Origin: Rhodococcus jostii RHA1
GTDB lineage: Bacteria; Actinomycetota; Actinomycetes; Mycobacteriales; Mycobacteriaceae
DNA length: 64,000 bases
Assembly: GCF_000014565.1 (NCBI RefSeq)
Contig: NC_008270.1
Location: 186,001 to 250,000, forward strand
Direction of reading: 5' to 3'
Part shown: piece by piece, positions 56,016-64,000 of the stretch
Numbering within the stretch: the first letter of the stretch is position 1
How the letters are laid out: each line of letters starts with the position of its first letter
The notes under the pieces: model-generated
What the model was told of the DNA's origin: nothing
The model's database searches: none
Seen by the model: only the letters and a program-made list of their open reading frames with translations
Translations under genes and position numbers: made by a program

Positions 56016-56560
56016 CTACTCGGGGCGTTCGCGGAGTCGTCGGGGGCCGATGGTCAGTGTCGTACCGAACAGGACGGCGTACGTCCCGAGCAGCCGCACG
56101 ATTCCCATGATGCCCTCGCGCGGTGCGAGCGGCAGCACACCGAGCAGGACTAGCGGGAGGTACGCCGCGATCTGCCATTCCTCCTGGCCGCCCAATGTGG
56201 TCTCGAGCTCGAGTGCGCCGACCGCGCCGACCATCCCGGCGCGGATCGTGGAGGTCGCGAGCACGTAGGCGCCGCGAGGGCCGTGGTGTCGGGCCACGGC
56301 AGCGTCACCGTGTCGGCGGCGGCGTGATGCCCGTGGCTACTCGGCATGTCCCCCATGCGGCGCGGCCTCGCAGGGCCCTGGGATTGGGGTCAGCCTTTCC
56401 CGGATTGAGTAGATCCGAATACCATCGCCAGAGCCTGCACTGTGATGCCCGGCCGGCCCACCGCGACGACGCCGAACAGCACCGCGAGGACGTCGCGCGC
56501 GAACAGCATCGGCCGCGGCGTCCCGACGATCGGGGATGGTGGGGTTCCGCGTAACCACAG
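56016..56560 (-). pseudogene. HdeD/DUF308-like membrane protein, broken
   Basis: An N-terminal piece ends at 56390 (MLFARDVLAVLFGVVAVGRP, GITVQALAMVFG) and a C-terminal piece occupies 56016-56297 (EWQIAAYLPLVLLGVLPLAP, GIVRLLGTYAVLFGTTLTIG). Both fit the repeated two-helix units of HdeD-type acid-resistance membrane proteins. They are in different frames with part of the middle missing. The C-terminal ORF alone (93 codons) could still be expressed. Confidence 0.55.
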
Positions 56561-56835
56561 GGTGGCCTCCTGAGGTGTGACGAGTCGCCGAGCCGTCGAC
56601 GCGGAATGTCATGGATGTCGCGTGATGATCCGAGGATCTCGGTCATGGAGATCGGTGATGATGCGGGAGAAGGCGACCGAAGGTCGGCGGATCTTCCGCG
56701 GTGAGGTAACGGGGGTCTACGTTCCGCGCGCGGCATTGTGGTCACACGCCGCACCTCGGGTGAGCGCCTCGGGATGTGTCATCGGCGACTCGGCCAATCG
56801 ACCCCCAGCCGCGGACGGTGGGGAGGCGGTGGTCC

Positions 56836-57189
56836 TCACAGCGATGGGCGCGGGCGGGAGATCGCGGCGTCGATCACTGCCGACATGTCGTGCTCCAACC
56901 TCTCGTCGCCGGTGCCGGTCGCCTGGGCGGCCTCGATCAGATCGTCGGTGAGGCTGTCGAACAGCAGGGCCGCCTGGGGGCAGGACCGGTGGTCGCCGGG
57001 GGCCTCGAAGGCATCGAACACCTCGGCCGCGTCGCGGAAGCGGTCGAATCCCTCGAGCATCGTTCGCGCATCCCCGGCGTGCGCGATCGCCGCGACGGCG
57101 ATGGCCCCGCCGCTGAGGGTGTGTGTGACAGGGAGGGGTGACGGCGGGTTTCTGCCCATCGGGCTGGTGTGCCGCTGCTGTTGGTGCAT
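56836..57189 (-). CDS. Hypothetical helical protein
   Basis: This 117-residue protein starts at ATG 57189, 5 nt after the stop of the zinc-ribbon gene. The body (GAIAVAAIAHAGDARTMLEG, PQAALLFDSLTDDLIEAAQA) is helical, with no transmembrane segment predicted with confidence. Family not recognised; it forms a two-gene unit with 57195-57389. Confidence 0.55.
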   Translation of the reverse strand: MHQQQRHTSPMGRNPPSPLPVTHTLSGGAIAVAAIAHAGDARTMLEGFDRFRDAAEVFDAFEAPGDHRSCPQAALLFDSLTDDLIEAAQATGTGDERLEHDMSAVIDAAISRPRPSL

Positions 57190-57194
57190 CGCGA

Positions 57195-57389
57195 TCAGCT
57201 CCGAATCAGACTGTCGGACAAACGTGTTTCGTTCTCGGCTCGGCTGGATGGGTCGCATCGGTACTGCCCGGTCGTGGTGTGCCGGTAGCCGGCGTCGTCC
57301 TTGCGGACGGTGTGGCCGCAGTAGCGGCATTCGCCGCCGTGGGGGCCGAATCGGATGGTCTCGACGGTGGGATAGGTGTTGGCGGTCAT
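57195..57389 (-). CDS. Small zinc-ribbon protein
   Basis: This 64-residue protein has GGECRYCGHTVRKDDAGYRH then TTGQYRCDPS: CxxC, His, His and a further Cys could bind one zinc. No other domain. Such proteins are common near plasmid genes, but no function can be given. Confidence 0.55.
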   Translation of the reverse strand: MTANTYPTVETIRFGPHGGECRYCGHTVRKDDAGYRHTTTGQYRCDPSSRAENETRLSDSLIRS

Positions 57390-57652
57390 GGTCTCGTTTT
57401 TCGGTGTGCTCTGTGGTCCGGTGTATGGGAAATTGGCGGGTCCGCGGGTGGGGTGGGCTTCGTGGAGCCCGCCGGTTGGCGGTGCAGGGTGTATTCATTC
57501 GCGCCCGACGGTGGTGGGGCACGCGTGCGTGGCCGGCATGCTCTGAGGTGTCGGTGCCCGGGCGGAACGACGCCCCCGGCCGGCCCCGGTCGTCGACGAG
57601 GTGGGGACGGGGCGTCGTAGTCTCGCCGCCGCCGATCCGCGGCGGTGGGTGG

Positions 57653-57985
57653 TCATGCGTACTCGGCGGCGGGTGGTGCGCCAAAACCGAGATGGGAAGT
57701 CCGGTCCAGCGCGTGCCAGGCGATCTCGTAGCGCTTGACGGTTATCTCGTCGGCGTCCGCGAGCAGGGCGTCGAGCAGCGAATGCGGATTGTCCTTCCAG
57801 CGGTGCGCGGCGTTCGCGACGGCGTGGTTGGTGAACAGGCCGGACTGGGCCAGTGCACGAATCCATTCGTCGAAAACGCTGTGATGGATGCGCTCGACGG
57901 TGTCGTGGTCGTATCCCTCCGCGACGAAATCACGAGAGAACGCGGCGGTGATGTAGTCATCGCAGGTCATCGGTTCTGCCTTCAT
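57653..57985 (-). CDS. Hypothetical protein
   Basis: This 110-residue protein from ATG 57985: TCDDYITAAFSRDFVAEGYD, VFDEWIRALAQSGLFTNHAV, LLDALLADADEITVKRYEIA. It is acidic, helical and soluble. It looks like a genuine gene by composition. No family recognised. Confidence 0.5.
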   Translation of the reverse strand: MKAEPMTCDDYITAAFSRDFVAEGYDHDTVERIHHSVFDEWIRALAQSGLFTNHAVANAAHRWKDNPHSLLDALLADADEITVKRYEIAWHALDRTSHLGFGAPPAAEYA

Positions 57986-58449
57986 CGGTGCGGGCACCTT
58001 CCCTGAGCTCGATGCGAGGAATCCGGTCCGAATCGTGACGGCGGGCGGCGACGGCGGTGTCCGGGCAACGCGGTGTGGTGGTGTGTGGCAGGTCACATCC
58101 TGCCCTGCTGCGGGGCGTGGTGCATCGGCCGGATGACCGGGAGACATACCTGTTTTGGCACAGTGGGATCGGTGTGAGCCCCGGCCAGCGTCTCGGCGGA
58201 TTACCTGTCCCGGCGCCGGTTGTGGTGGTGTGCCACCCAACCTGCACCTCGGGCGGCATCCGCACTCCACCCCTCGCGCGAAACGGTCCGGGTGCCCGAG
58301 CTGTCCACGAGATCATGTGACAACTGACCGCCCAAACCTACCACCAAAAACGTCAGACTGGTCTGGTTGTGGTGCGGTGGCATGCGTGAAATGCGTTATC
58401 GCACAAGGTGGTCAACCCACGACGACGTCGCCGGGAATGCGCGGCTGTT
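57986..58449. other. No gene recognised
   Basis: Short frames only; leads into repeat copy C. Confidence 0.4.
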
Positions 58450-58984
58450 GGTGCGGGGCGGGCTGAGCCCTCGACGCCGAGCCCGCAGGTGGAGCATAAA
58501 CGGAATCTGAAACATCTCGACCGCTGTGACATACGCGTCCGACGTCTCCCGAGATGCGGCGAAGCCTTGGTGAGCCGAAGCGGCCCGGCCGGAGTGAAGT
58601 CCGCTCCGGCCGGGTCTCGTCGGGACGTGTAACAGCTACCCGCCGCGTGAGCCCTGACCGCGCTCGTCACGCGGTGCACGTCCGGGAAGAGGCGTACTCG
58701 GGCCGCGCGGTGCGATTCCGCGTTGGTGTACCTGGGTGTTGGGCCTCGCTGATGTCTCCTCGGACGTGTTGGGCCTCGCTGATGTCTCCTCGGACGTTTG
58801 CTGCGTGTGAAAGCATCGATCGGAGCTACGGATCAAGGCAGACCGGTGTGCACCAATCACTGCTAGCCAGTGGAGGTTTGGCTGGCGCGGTATCGGAATA
58901 TCGACCTGCTCCTTCGCGTTCCGGTACGGGGAGATGGTAGAACCGCCGCAAGCTATGTTCGCTGGAATGTGACCCACGCCACAT
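58450..58984 (+). repeat. Three-copy structured repeat, copy C
   Basis: Hairpin 1 has stems 58582-58594 / 58604-58616. Hairpin 2 is GCCAG...CTGGC around TGGAGGTTTGG. ATGTGACCCACGCCACAT (58967-58984) is the terminal dyad. A 30-bp unit is tandemly duplicated inside it (58736-58765, 58766-58795). Downstream similarity to copy A resumes near 59066. Confidence 0.75.
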
Positions 58985-59579
58985 GCCTTTCTCTGGTGGG
59001 CTCTATTTACGGCTGGCGGCCGTCGGTGCAAGCTCGCCGATTCAAGGCAACGCGCATTCGAGTCCGGGCGTTGGGTCTGACGGGGGTGGATTCGGCGCCT
59101 GACCGATCGATTCGGCCGGTAACGAGCCTCCTGAAATCCGCCGCTCGGCCAAAAGGGAGATGGTCGGAGTGTGGTGCGCCAGCGCGCGGTGGGTGCCGGT
59201 GTTCGAGATCGGACTGGCTGGTCTGGACCTCCTGTAAGTGCGGTGTGTTGCGGTTGAATGGTTGGCATGGGGTCGTCCGCGGGTGAGTAGCTGTGGCAGA
59301 CGTTGTCGGATTTCGGGTTGGCGGTGGTGTGTCCGCGGGCCGCAGTGCCGATGGGCGGATCTGCTGTCGGTTGGCGTTGAGGAGGTGGAGGGGGCTGGCA
59401 CGGGAAGCTGACGAGATCGCCGAGCAGTACCGCCGCGACCACCGATAGCAGCGCGCTGGTGTTGTGACGGTCTGGGAGCCGGCCGAGGCGGAGCTGGACG
59501 GTCTTGACCGGTGGTGTGTGCCGTCTACGGCCTGTGAAGAGCGTGCCCAGGCGCCGTCCCTCGGATGTATCAGCCCTCC
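58985..59579. other. No gene recognised; possibly a gene end cut by the IS
   Basis: Near 59464-59570 a frame reading VWEPAEAELDGLDRWCVPST could be the remnant of a gene truncated by the element starting at 59580. Unsupported otherwise. Confidence 0.35.
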
Positions 59580-60729
59580 TTAGCTACTTCGACCTGAAAA
59601 AGTCGGGGTGTGGCGGTGCGTGATCAGCCAGTCCTGGAACGGGAGAATGGCCTCAACCCGTTGGGCTAGAAGGGATCGAGGCGATCGTGTTCCGTACCGT
59701 AGGCGATCAACCGTCGTTGTTCGAGTCGGTGCTGCCGCAGGAGTTGCTGCGGCTTCCCGCGGAGCTCGAGCGAGTGGATGGGCTGTTGGATGATCCGGCG
59801 TTCTTCGCACCGTTCGTTCCGTACTTCGACCCGCGGATCGGTCGTCCGTCGACTCCGATGGAGACCTACCTGCGGTTGATGTTTCTCAAGTTCCGCTACC
59901 GGCTCGGCTACGAGAGCCTGTGTCGCGAGGTGAGCGACTCGTTCACCTGGCGGCGGTTCTGCCGGATTCCCTTGGACGGGTCGGTGCCGCACCCGACGAC
60001 GTTGATGAAGCTGACGACCCGCTGTGGCGCGGCGGCGGTGGTCGGGCTGAACGAGGCGCTGCTGGCCAAGGCGACCGAGGCCAAGGTGCTGCGCACCACC
60101 ACGTTGCGGGCCGACACGACGGTGGTGCCCAGCAACGTGTCCTACCCAACCGACTCCGGTTTGTTGGCCAAGGCAATCCGACGGATCGCGGTCACGGGCA
60201 AGCGGATCCAGGCCGCCGGTGGAGCGACACGCACCACGGTCCGGGACCGATCCCGTGCAGCGGGCAAGCGGGCGCACTCGATCGGTTTCAAGCTGCGGTC
60301 GCGCAGCGCCGCCGGACGCGACGAGGCCCTGGCGGCGGTCCGGCGCACCACCGGGGAGCTGGCCGACCTGGCCGAGACCGCCGCCACCGATGCCGAACGG
60401 CTGCTGACCAACGCGAAACACGCGCTGCGCCGGGCACGCGCCAAGGCCACAGCCCGGAAGGCCCAGGGCGAGCACGACGGGGCCGCGGGCCGCCGGCGCG
60501 GACGCCTGGCCCGCGCCATCGACGACCTCGAGGACCTGGTCACCGCCACCCGGCAGATCACCGCGCAGACCCGACAGCGGCTGGCCGGGCAGACCCCGGA
60601 CGGAGCCACCCGGCGAGTCAGCCTGCACGACCCCGACGCCCGGCCCATCGCCAAGGGACGGCTCGGCAAACCGGTCGAGTTCGGCCACAAGACCCAGTGA
60701 GGTTGCCCCTTGAGAGTGGACACCGGATT

Positions 60730-61629
60730 TCATGCGGCAACTGACAGCGTAGACGACGCGATGAGTCGTTGTTCGAACTCCACTGGGGTGAGGTATCCGA
60801 GGGCGGAGTGACGGCGACGTCGATTGAAGTACGAGAGCCACTCGAACAGCTCCAGCCGTGCCTGCGACTTCGACGTCCAACTCCGTCCGTGCAGCCACTC
60901 CCTCTTGAGTCCTTGGAAGAACGACTCGGCGAGAGCATTATCGTAACTTGACCCGACCCGTCCTCGACTTTGCTGAATCCCATGACGGCGGCAGACATCG
61001 ACGAAAGATGCTGCGGTGTACTGTGATCCGCGATCGCTGTGGAAGATAACGCCACCGACGTCACCACCGCGGGTGCGCACCGCCATCTCGATCGCGTCCG
61101 TGACGAGCTCGGTGCGCATGTGGTCAGCGATCGACCAGCCCACCACCCGGCGTGAGCAGATGTCGATCACCGTGGCCAAGAACAACCACGAGGATCCCAC
61201 CGGGATGTAGGTGATGTCCCCACACCACTTGGTATCGACAGCCGTAGCGGTGAAGTCTCGCATCACCAGATCCGGCACCGACGGAGCCGACTTGTCCGCG
61301 ATGGTCGTGCGCTTGCTGCGGCGCAGGTGCCTGCCCACCACGTGGTGGATTCGCATCAGCCGGGTCACCCGTTTGCGGTTGATCTTGCGTCCGCGGGAGC
61401 GGAGTTCGGCGTGAACCCGCGGGGCGCCGTAGGCGCTCCGGTGCTCGGTATGGATTGCGCGGATCTCGGCGACTGTCGCGGCTTCCTCGGCCTGCCGCTC
61501 GATTCGGGCCGGCTCCGTGATCAGGTGCTTGTAGTAGGCGGAACGGGAGGTCCCGAGCGCCCGGCACAGCCGCTGCACGCCGAACTCGGCGCGATGGTCG
61601 GAGATGAAGTCCCAGCGGCGGGTCTTCAC
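60730..61629 (-). CDS. IS3-family transposase OrfB
   Basis: This 299-residue integrase-type catalytic subunit starts at GTG 61629, overlapping the orfA stop (GTGA) behind AAGGAGG. The DDE residues lie in VDTKWCGDITYI (D), VIFHSDRGSQYTAASF (D) and SSYDNALAESFFQGLKREW (E). The N-terminal HTH-like RLCRALGTSRSAYYKHL is present. In IS3 elements the active protein is usually an OrfAB fusion made by -1 frameshifting; the overlap here would also permit coupling. Confidence 0.92.
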   Translation of the reverse strand: MKTRRWDFISDHRAEFGVQRLCRALGTSRSAYYKHLITEPARIERQAEEAATVAEIRAIHTEHRSAYGAPRVHAELRSRGRKINRKRVTRLMRIHHVVGRHLRRSKRTTIADKSAPSVPDLVMRDFTATAVDTKWCGDITYIPVGSSWLFLATVIDICSRRVVGWSIADHMRTELVTDAIEMAVRTRGGDVGGVIFHSDRGSQYTAASFVDVCRRHGIQQSRGRVGSSYDNALAESFFQGLKREWLHGRSWTSKSQARLELFEWLSYFNRRRRHSALGYLTPVEFEQRLIASSTLSVAA

Positions 61630-61952
61630 TTCACCTCCTTTGCGAAATACGCGGCTGCCCGGCGCAGAATCTCGCGTTCGAGCTGCCATTCCTTTTCCGC
61701 ACCGCGCAGCCGCGCGTTCTCCGCGCGCAGCCGCGCGAGCTCGTCCGCCTCGGTCCCGTCGGCGCCGGTACTGCGGTCCTGCGAGCGCGCGTTACGGGCG
61801 GCGGTGTCCTTGCGGACCCACGTCCGTAGCGTCTCGCCACTGACGCCCACATCCGCGGCCACATCCGCGTACGTGCGTTTACCGTCGGCCGCGCGGTACA
61901 ACGCGACCGCGTCTTTCCGGAATTCCTCCGTGTACAGAGACTGGCGTCCCAC
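61626..61952 (-). CDS. IS3-family transposase OrfA
   Basis: This 108-residue DNA-binding subunit has LYTEEFRKDAVALYRAADGK, HTH TYADVAADVGVSGETLRTWV, and a leucine-zipper-like coiled coil (LARLRAENARLRGAEKEWQL). GTG 61952 is chosen because GGAGGG precedes it; a GTG at 62000 inside the terminal repeat is also in frame. Confidence 0.88.
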   Translation of the reverse strand: MGRQSLYTEEFRKDAVALYRAADGKRTYADVAADVGVSGETLRTWVRKDTAARNARSQDRSTGADGTEADELARLRAENARLRGAEKEWQLEREILRRAAAYFAKEVK

Positions 61953-62559
61953 CTCGACATCCCTCCTGGCTCTCCTAGAACCATTGTCAGGGGTGTCCAC
62001 TCCAAGGGGGCAGCCTCACCAGCTCGTCGAAGGCGACGACGGCGTGATCGTGGACCACAACGTCGAACGCGGCAACCCGGCCGACGCACCCCAGCTGGCC
62101 CCAGCCGTGGATCGGGTCCGCACACGCGCCGGCCGGCCACCCCGCACGGTCACCGCCGACCGCGGCTACGGCGAGAAAGCCGTCGAGGACGACCTCCGTG
62201 ACCTCGGCGTGCGCCACGTCGTCATCCCCCGCAAGGGCAAACCCTCAGCTGACCGGCGAGCCGAGGAACACCGCCCGGCGTTCCGACGAACAATCAAGTG
62301 GCGCACCGGAGTCGAAGGCAGAATCAGCGCCCTCAAACGTGGATATGGCTGGGACCGCACCCGCATCGACAGCACCGAAGGCGCCAAGATCTGGGTCGGC
62401 CACGGGGTCCTGGCGCACAACCTGGTCAAGATCAGCACCCTGGCAGCGTGAAAGGCGCCGATCGGGGGGAATTGCGGCCAACCCAATCCCGACCGGCCGA
62501 GAACGGCCGAATCATGCTCACCAAGGCGCCTCGTTTTTCAGGTCGAAGTAGCTAAGCTA

Positions 62560-63504
62560 AGTGGCACGGCACGCTCGATGGGCTCACCCCGATCGATTCG
62601 GTGGCCGAGGTGGCGCACCGGTACTGCACCGCGGGAGCGAAGCTGACGGAGGGGTCCGACGGCACCGATGGGCGGTGGCGCATCCGCCCGCAGGGTCGCC
62701 CCCGATCGGGTGATTTCCACGGTGGACCCCGAATCGCGGCACACCCGCAAGTCGCCCGAGGCCCGCCGAGACGGGTATCGGGCGCATGTGGCGGCCGAAC
62801 CGGAGACCGGGATCATCACCGACGAGGCACTCACCAAGGCCACCGGGACGGAGAACTCCGATCCGGGTGTCGCCGAGAAATTCCTGGCCGCGGACGCCGA
62901 GGCCCGCCTCGGTGAGGCCGGTGCGGATGGGGTCGGCGCACGAGAGGGGTACGGCGATTCCGCTTACGGCACAGGGGATCTGCGCGGTGCGATGCACGAC
63001 GCCGGGCACGACGCGGTGATCAAGCCCAAGCCGCTGCACGCGGCGGTGGAGGGCGGATTCACCGTCGACGACTTCACGGTCGACGAGCCGGCGGGGACGG
63101 TGACCTGCCCGGCCGGTAACACCCGCCCGATCACCAAGGCCCGCCACGTGATCTTCGGCGCGCTCTGCCGCGACTGCCCGCTCTCCGCGCGCTGCACCAC
63201 CTCCAAATCCGGTCGCACCCTCGATCTGCACGAACGCGATGCTCTGCTTCGCCGGGCCCGCGCCGACTGGGCCGCGAAACCCGAACTGCGGGAGAAGCAC
63301 CAGCAGAACCGACCCAACGTGGAACGCGTGGTCTCCCAGATCGCCAGCCGCGGCGGCCGCCGCCTCAAACTCCGCTACCGGGGCACCGAGAAGGACCACG
63401 CTTGGCTCACGCGCCGCACCGCCGGGCTCAGCCTGCGCACCCTCGTCGGCCGCGGCCTCGTCCGAACCGCAGGAATCTGGGCCCTGACACCGCAGACCAC
63501 CTGA
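62560..63504 (+). pseudogene. IS1182-family transposase, 5'-truncated and frameshifted
   Basis: The C-terminal part reads VAPDRVISTVDPESRHTRKS, GYRAHVAAEPETGIITDEAL, GYGDSAYGTGDLRGAM, ALCRDCPLSARCTTSKSGRT (Cys cluster of the family) and PNVERVVSQIASRGGRR. The piece before 62668 (DSVAEVAHRYCTAGAKLTEG) is in a different frame. The N-terminal half is missing at the boundary with the neighbouring IS. Confidence 0.82.
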
Positions 63505-63811
63505 AACGGCGGTCCCACCGGCGCCTACCGACGACATCACCGGCCCCACCGACCACCGCTACCGCCTGTCACGGTCCGGCGAGCTCTGAACAACCACGAT
63601 CCGGCGTTCACATGCGCACGCCCTCGAGAATTCCGCCTGTCGCCGGGTCCCCGAGAACCGTCTTGTTCAGCGGCCTCCTAGAGCAGCACTAGGAGCAGGT
63701 CCAGTGCTCGGGTTTCTAAACTGCGAAGAGCGGAGGTATCTTTTCCGCATTGAGAGGGCCGCTTTCAGCGGTTGCGGGTTGGCTGGATTGGCGAAGCGGG
63801 AGGTGAGCGCG
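63505..63811. other. Intergenic, contains the promoter region of the TetR gene
   Basis: A partial dyad GCGGA-N9-TCCGC (63730-63748) lies about 65 nt before the TetR start and could be its operator. Nothing else recognised. Confidence 0.4.
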
Positions 63812-64000
63812 GTGAAGTCTACTGACGGAGGGCAGTATCGTCGCCCGCGCGCCGATTCGGAGCGGAACCGTTCAGAGATCCTCAGTCAGGCAGAGAAGCA
63901 TTTCACCGATCACGGAGTGAATGCGTCCCTGGAGACAGTGGCGCGTAGCGCCGGAGTGGGCTCGGCGACGCTCTACCGCCACTTCCCGACGAGAGATGCC
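63812..64000 (+). CDS. TetR-family regulator (N-terminal part, runs off window)
   Basis: GTG 63812, preceded by GGGAGG, opens a frame of 63 codons to the window end: RNRSEILSQAEKHFTDHGVN, then the HTH SLETVARSAGVGSATLYRHF. The effector domain lies outside. A GTG at 63803 is in frame, but its SD would overlap the start. Confidence 0.85.
   Translation, partial: MKSTDGGQYRRPRADSERNRSEILSQAEKHFTDHGVNASLETVARSAGVGSATLYRHFPTRDA

Larger units (their letters stand above)
60698..62018 (-). mobile_element. IS3-family element with 4-bp target duplication
   Basis: This 1,321-bp element has ends TGAGGTTGCCCC (60698) and, on the other strand, TGAGGCTGCCCCC (62018). It is flanked on both sides by CCAG (60694-60697, 62019-62022), a 4-bp duplication as made by the IS407-like group. 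It contains overlapping orfA and orfB. Confidence 0.93.
59687..62451 (+). pseudogene. Transposase (DUF772 plus DDE), split by IS3 insertion
   Basis: The first part (59687-60697) encodes FFAPFVPYFDPRIGRPSTPM, the InsH-like DUF772 region YLRLMFLKFRYRLGYESLC, LRADTTVVPSNVSYPTDSGL (first Asp) and a long Arg/Ala-rich helical insert, ending GKPVEFGHKTQ. The second part resumes at 62023 with LVEGDDGVIVDHNVERGNPA, VTADRGYGEKAVEDDLRDLG (second Asp), and GVEGRISALKRGYGWDRTRI (Glu), stop at 62451. Joining them across one CCAG gives an intact frame of about 480 codons, so the gene was whole when the IS3 entered. Confidence 0.88.
59580..62555 (+). mobile_element. DUF772/DDE-type IS, interrupted by an IS3 element
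   Basis: Matching ends TTAGCTACTTCGACCTGAAA (from 59580) and its complement (to 62555) bound the element. Without the 60698-62018 insertion plus 4-bp duplication it would be about 1.65 kb. It inserted next to or into an IS1182-type gene, whose remnant starts at 62560. Confidence 0.85.

Noticed and set aside
1..64000. CRISPR array, rRNA operon, complete tRNA, plasmid replication or partition genes
   Set aside because: None was seen on reading both strands; the three dispersed repeats are kilobases apart and not CRISPR-like.

Overview
The window is GC-rich actinobacterial DNA. Gene content points to Rhodococcus or a close relative: Gram-positive type phthalate 3,4-dioxygenase genes, IclR-regulated terephthalate genes, a PknK-like kinase/LuxR regulator, a mycofactocin-type dehydrogenase and DUF3263/DUF3237 proteins. 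The density of insertion sequences and broken genes suggests a catabolic plasmid or genomic island, but no replication or partition gene is visible, so that is inference.

Layout. 1-3.7 kb: a group II intron (5' part, with its reverse transcriptase) inserted in an IS1380-family transposase gene, followed by scraps of a pentapeptide-repeat gene, an acyl-CoA synthetase gene and an IS110 transposase gene. 4.3-10.4 kb: a terephthalate module on the minus strand (dioxygenase large and small subunits, PdxA-like dihydrodiol dehydrogenase, reductase, MFS importer), divergent from an IclR regulator whose palindromic operator overlaps its own promoter. 11.1-15.2 kb: an ABC importer and an isochorismatase-fold hydrolase. 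15.3-21.7 kb: a phthalate module (IclR regulator; dioxygenase alpha and beta, a 103-residue accessory protein, dihydrodiol dehydrogenase, ferredoxin, ferredoxin reductase, decarboxylase), almost every junction overlapping by a few bases. Both modules should produce protocatechuate; no protocatechuate-cleavage genes are present here.

21.7-23.4 kb is a scar: dnaK and MFS-transporter fragments beside a complete IS6-family element. 24.0-35.1 kb is a second catabolic island with unknown substrate: medium-chain reductase, SnoaL-like protein, DUF3237 protein, HSL-type esterase, cupin, methylmalonate-semialdehyde-type dehydrogenase, VOC protein, mycofactocin-type SDR, TetR regulator and acyl-CoA ligase. 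Two of its units, the reductase and the cupin operon, have nearly identical promoter/operator sequences. A kinase-ATPase-LuxR regulator of about 1,090 residues follows.

39-64 kb is accessory DNA: a frameshifted saccharopine-dehydrogenase-like reductase, an MBL-fold hydrolase, an IS5-family element, small membrane, zinc-ribbon and hypothetical genes, a group of exported envelope-active proteins (M23 peptidase, cutinase-like hydrolase, frameshifted polysaccharide deacetylase, a secreted protein), and a nested transposon (an IS3 element with 4-bp target duplications inside another IS). Across 47.6-59.0 kb lies a three-copy, 360-540 bp non-coding repeat that keeps two hairpins and a terminal palindrome despite sequence divergence. 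It is the best candidate in the window for an undescribed RNA or cis-acting element. The window ends in the start of a TetR regulator.
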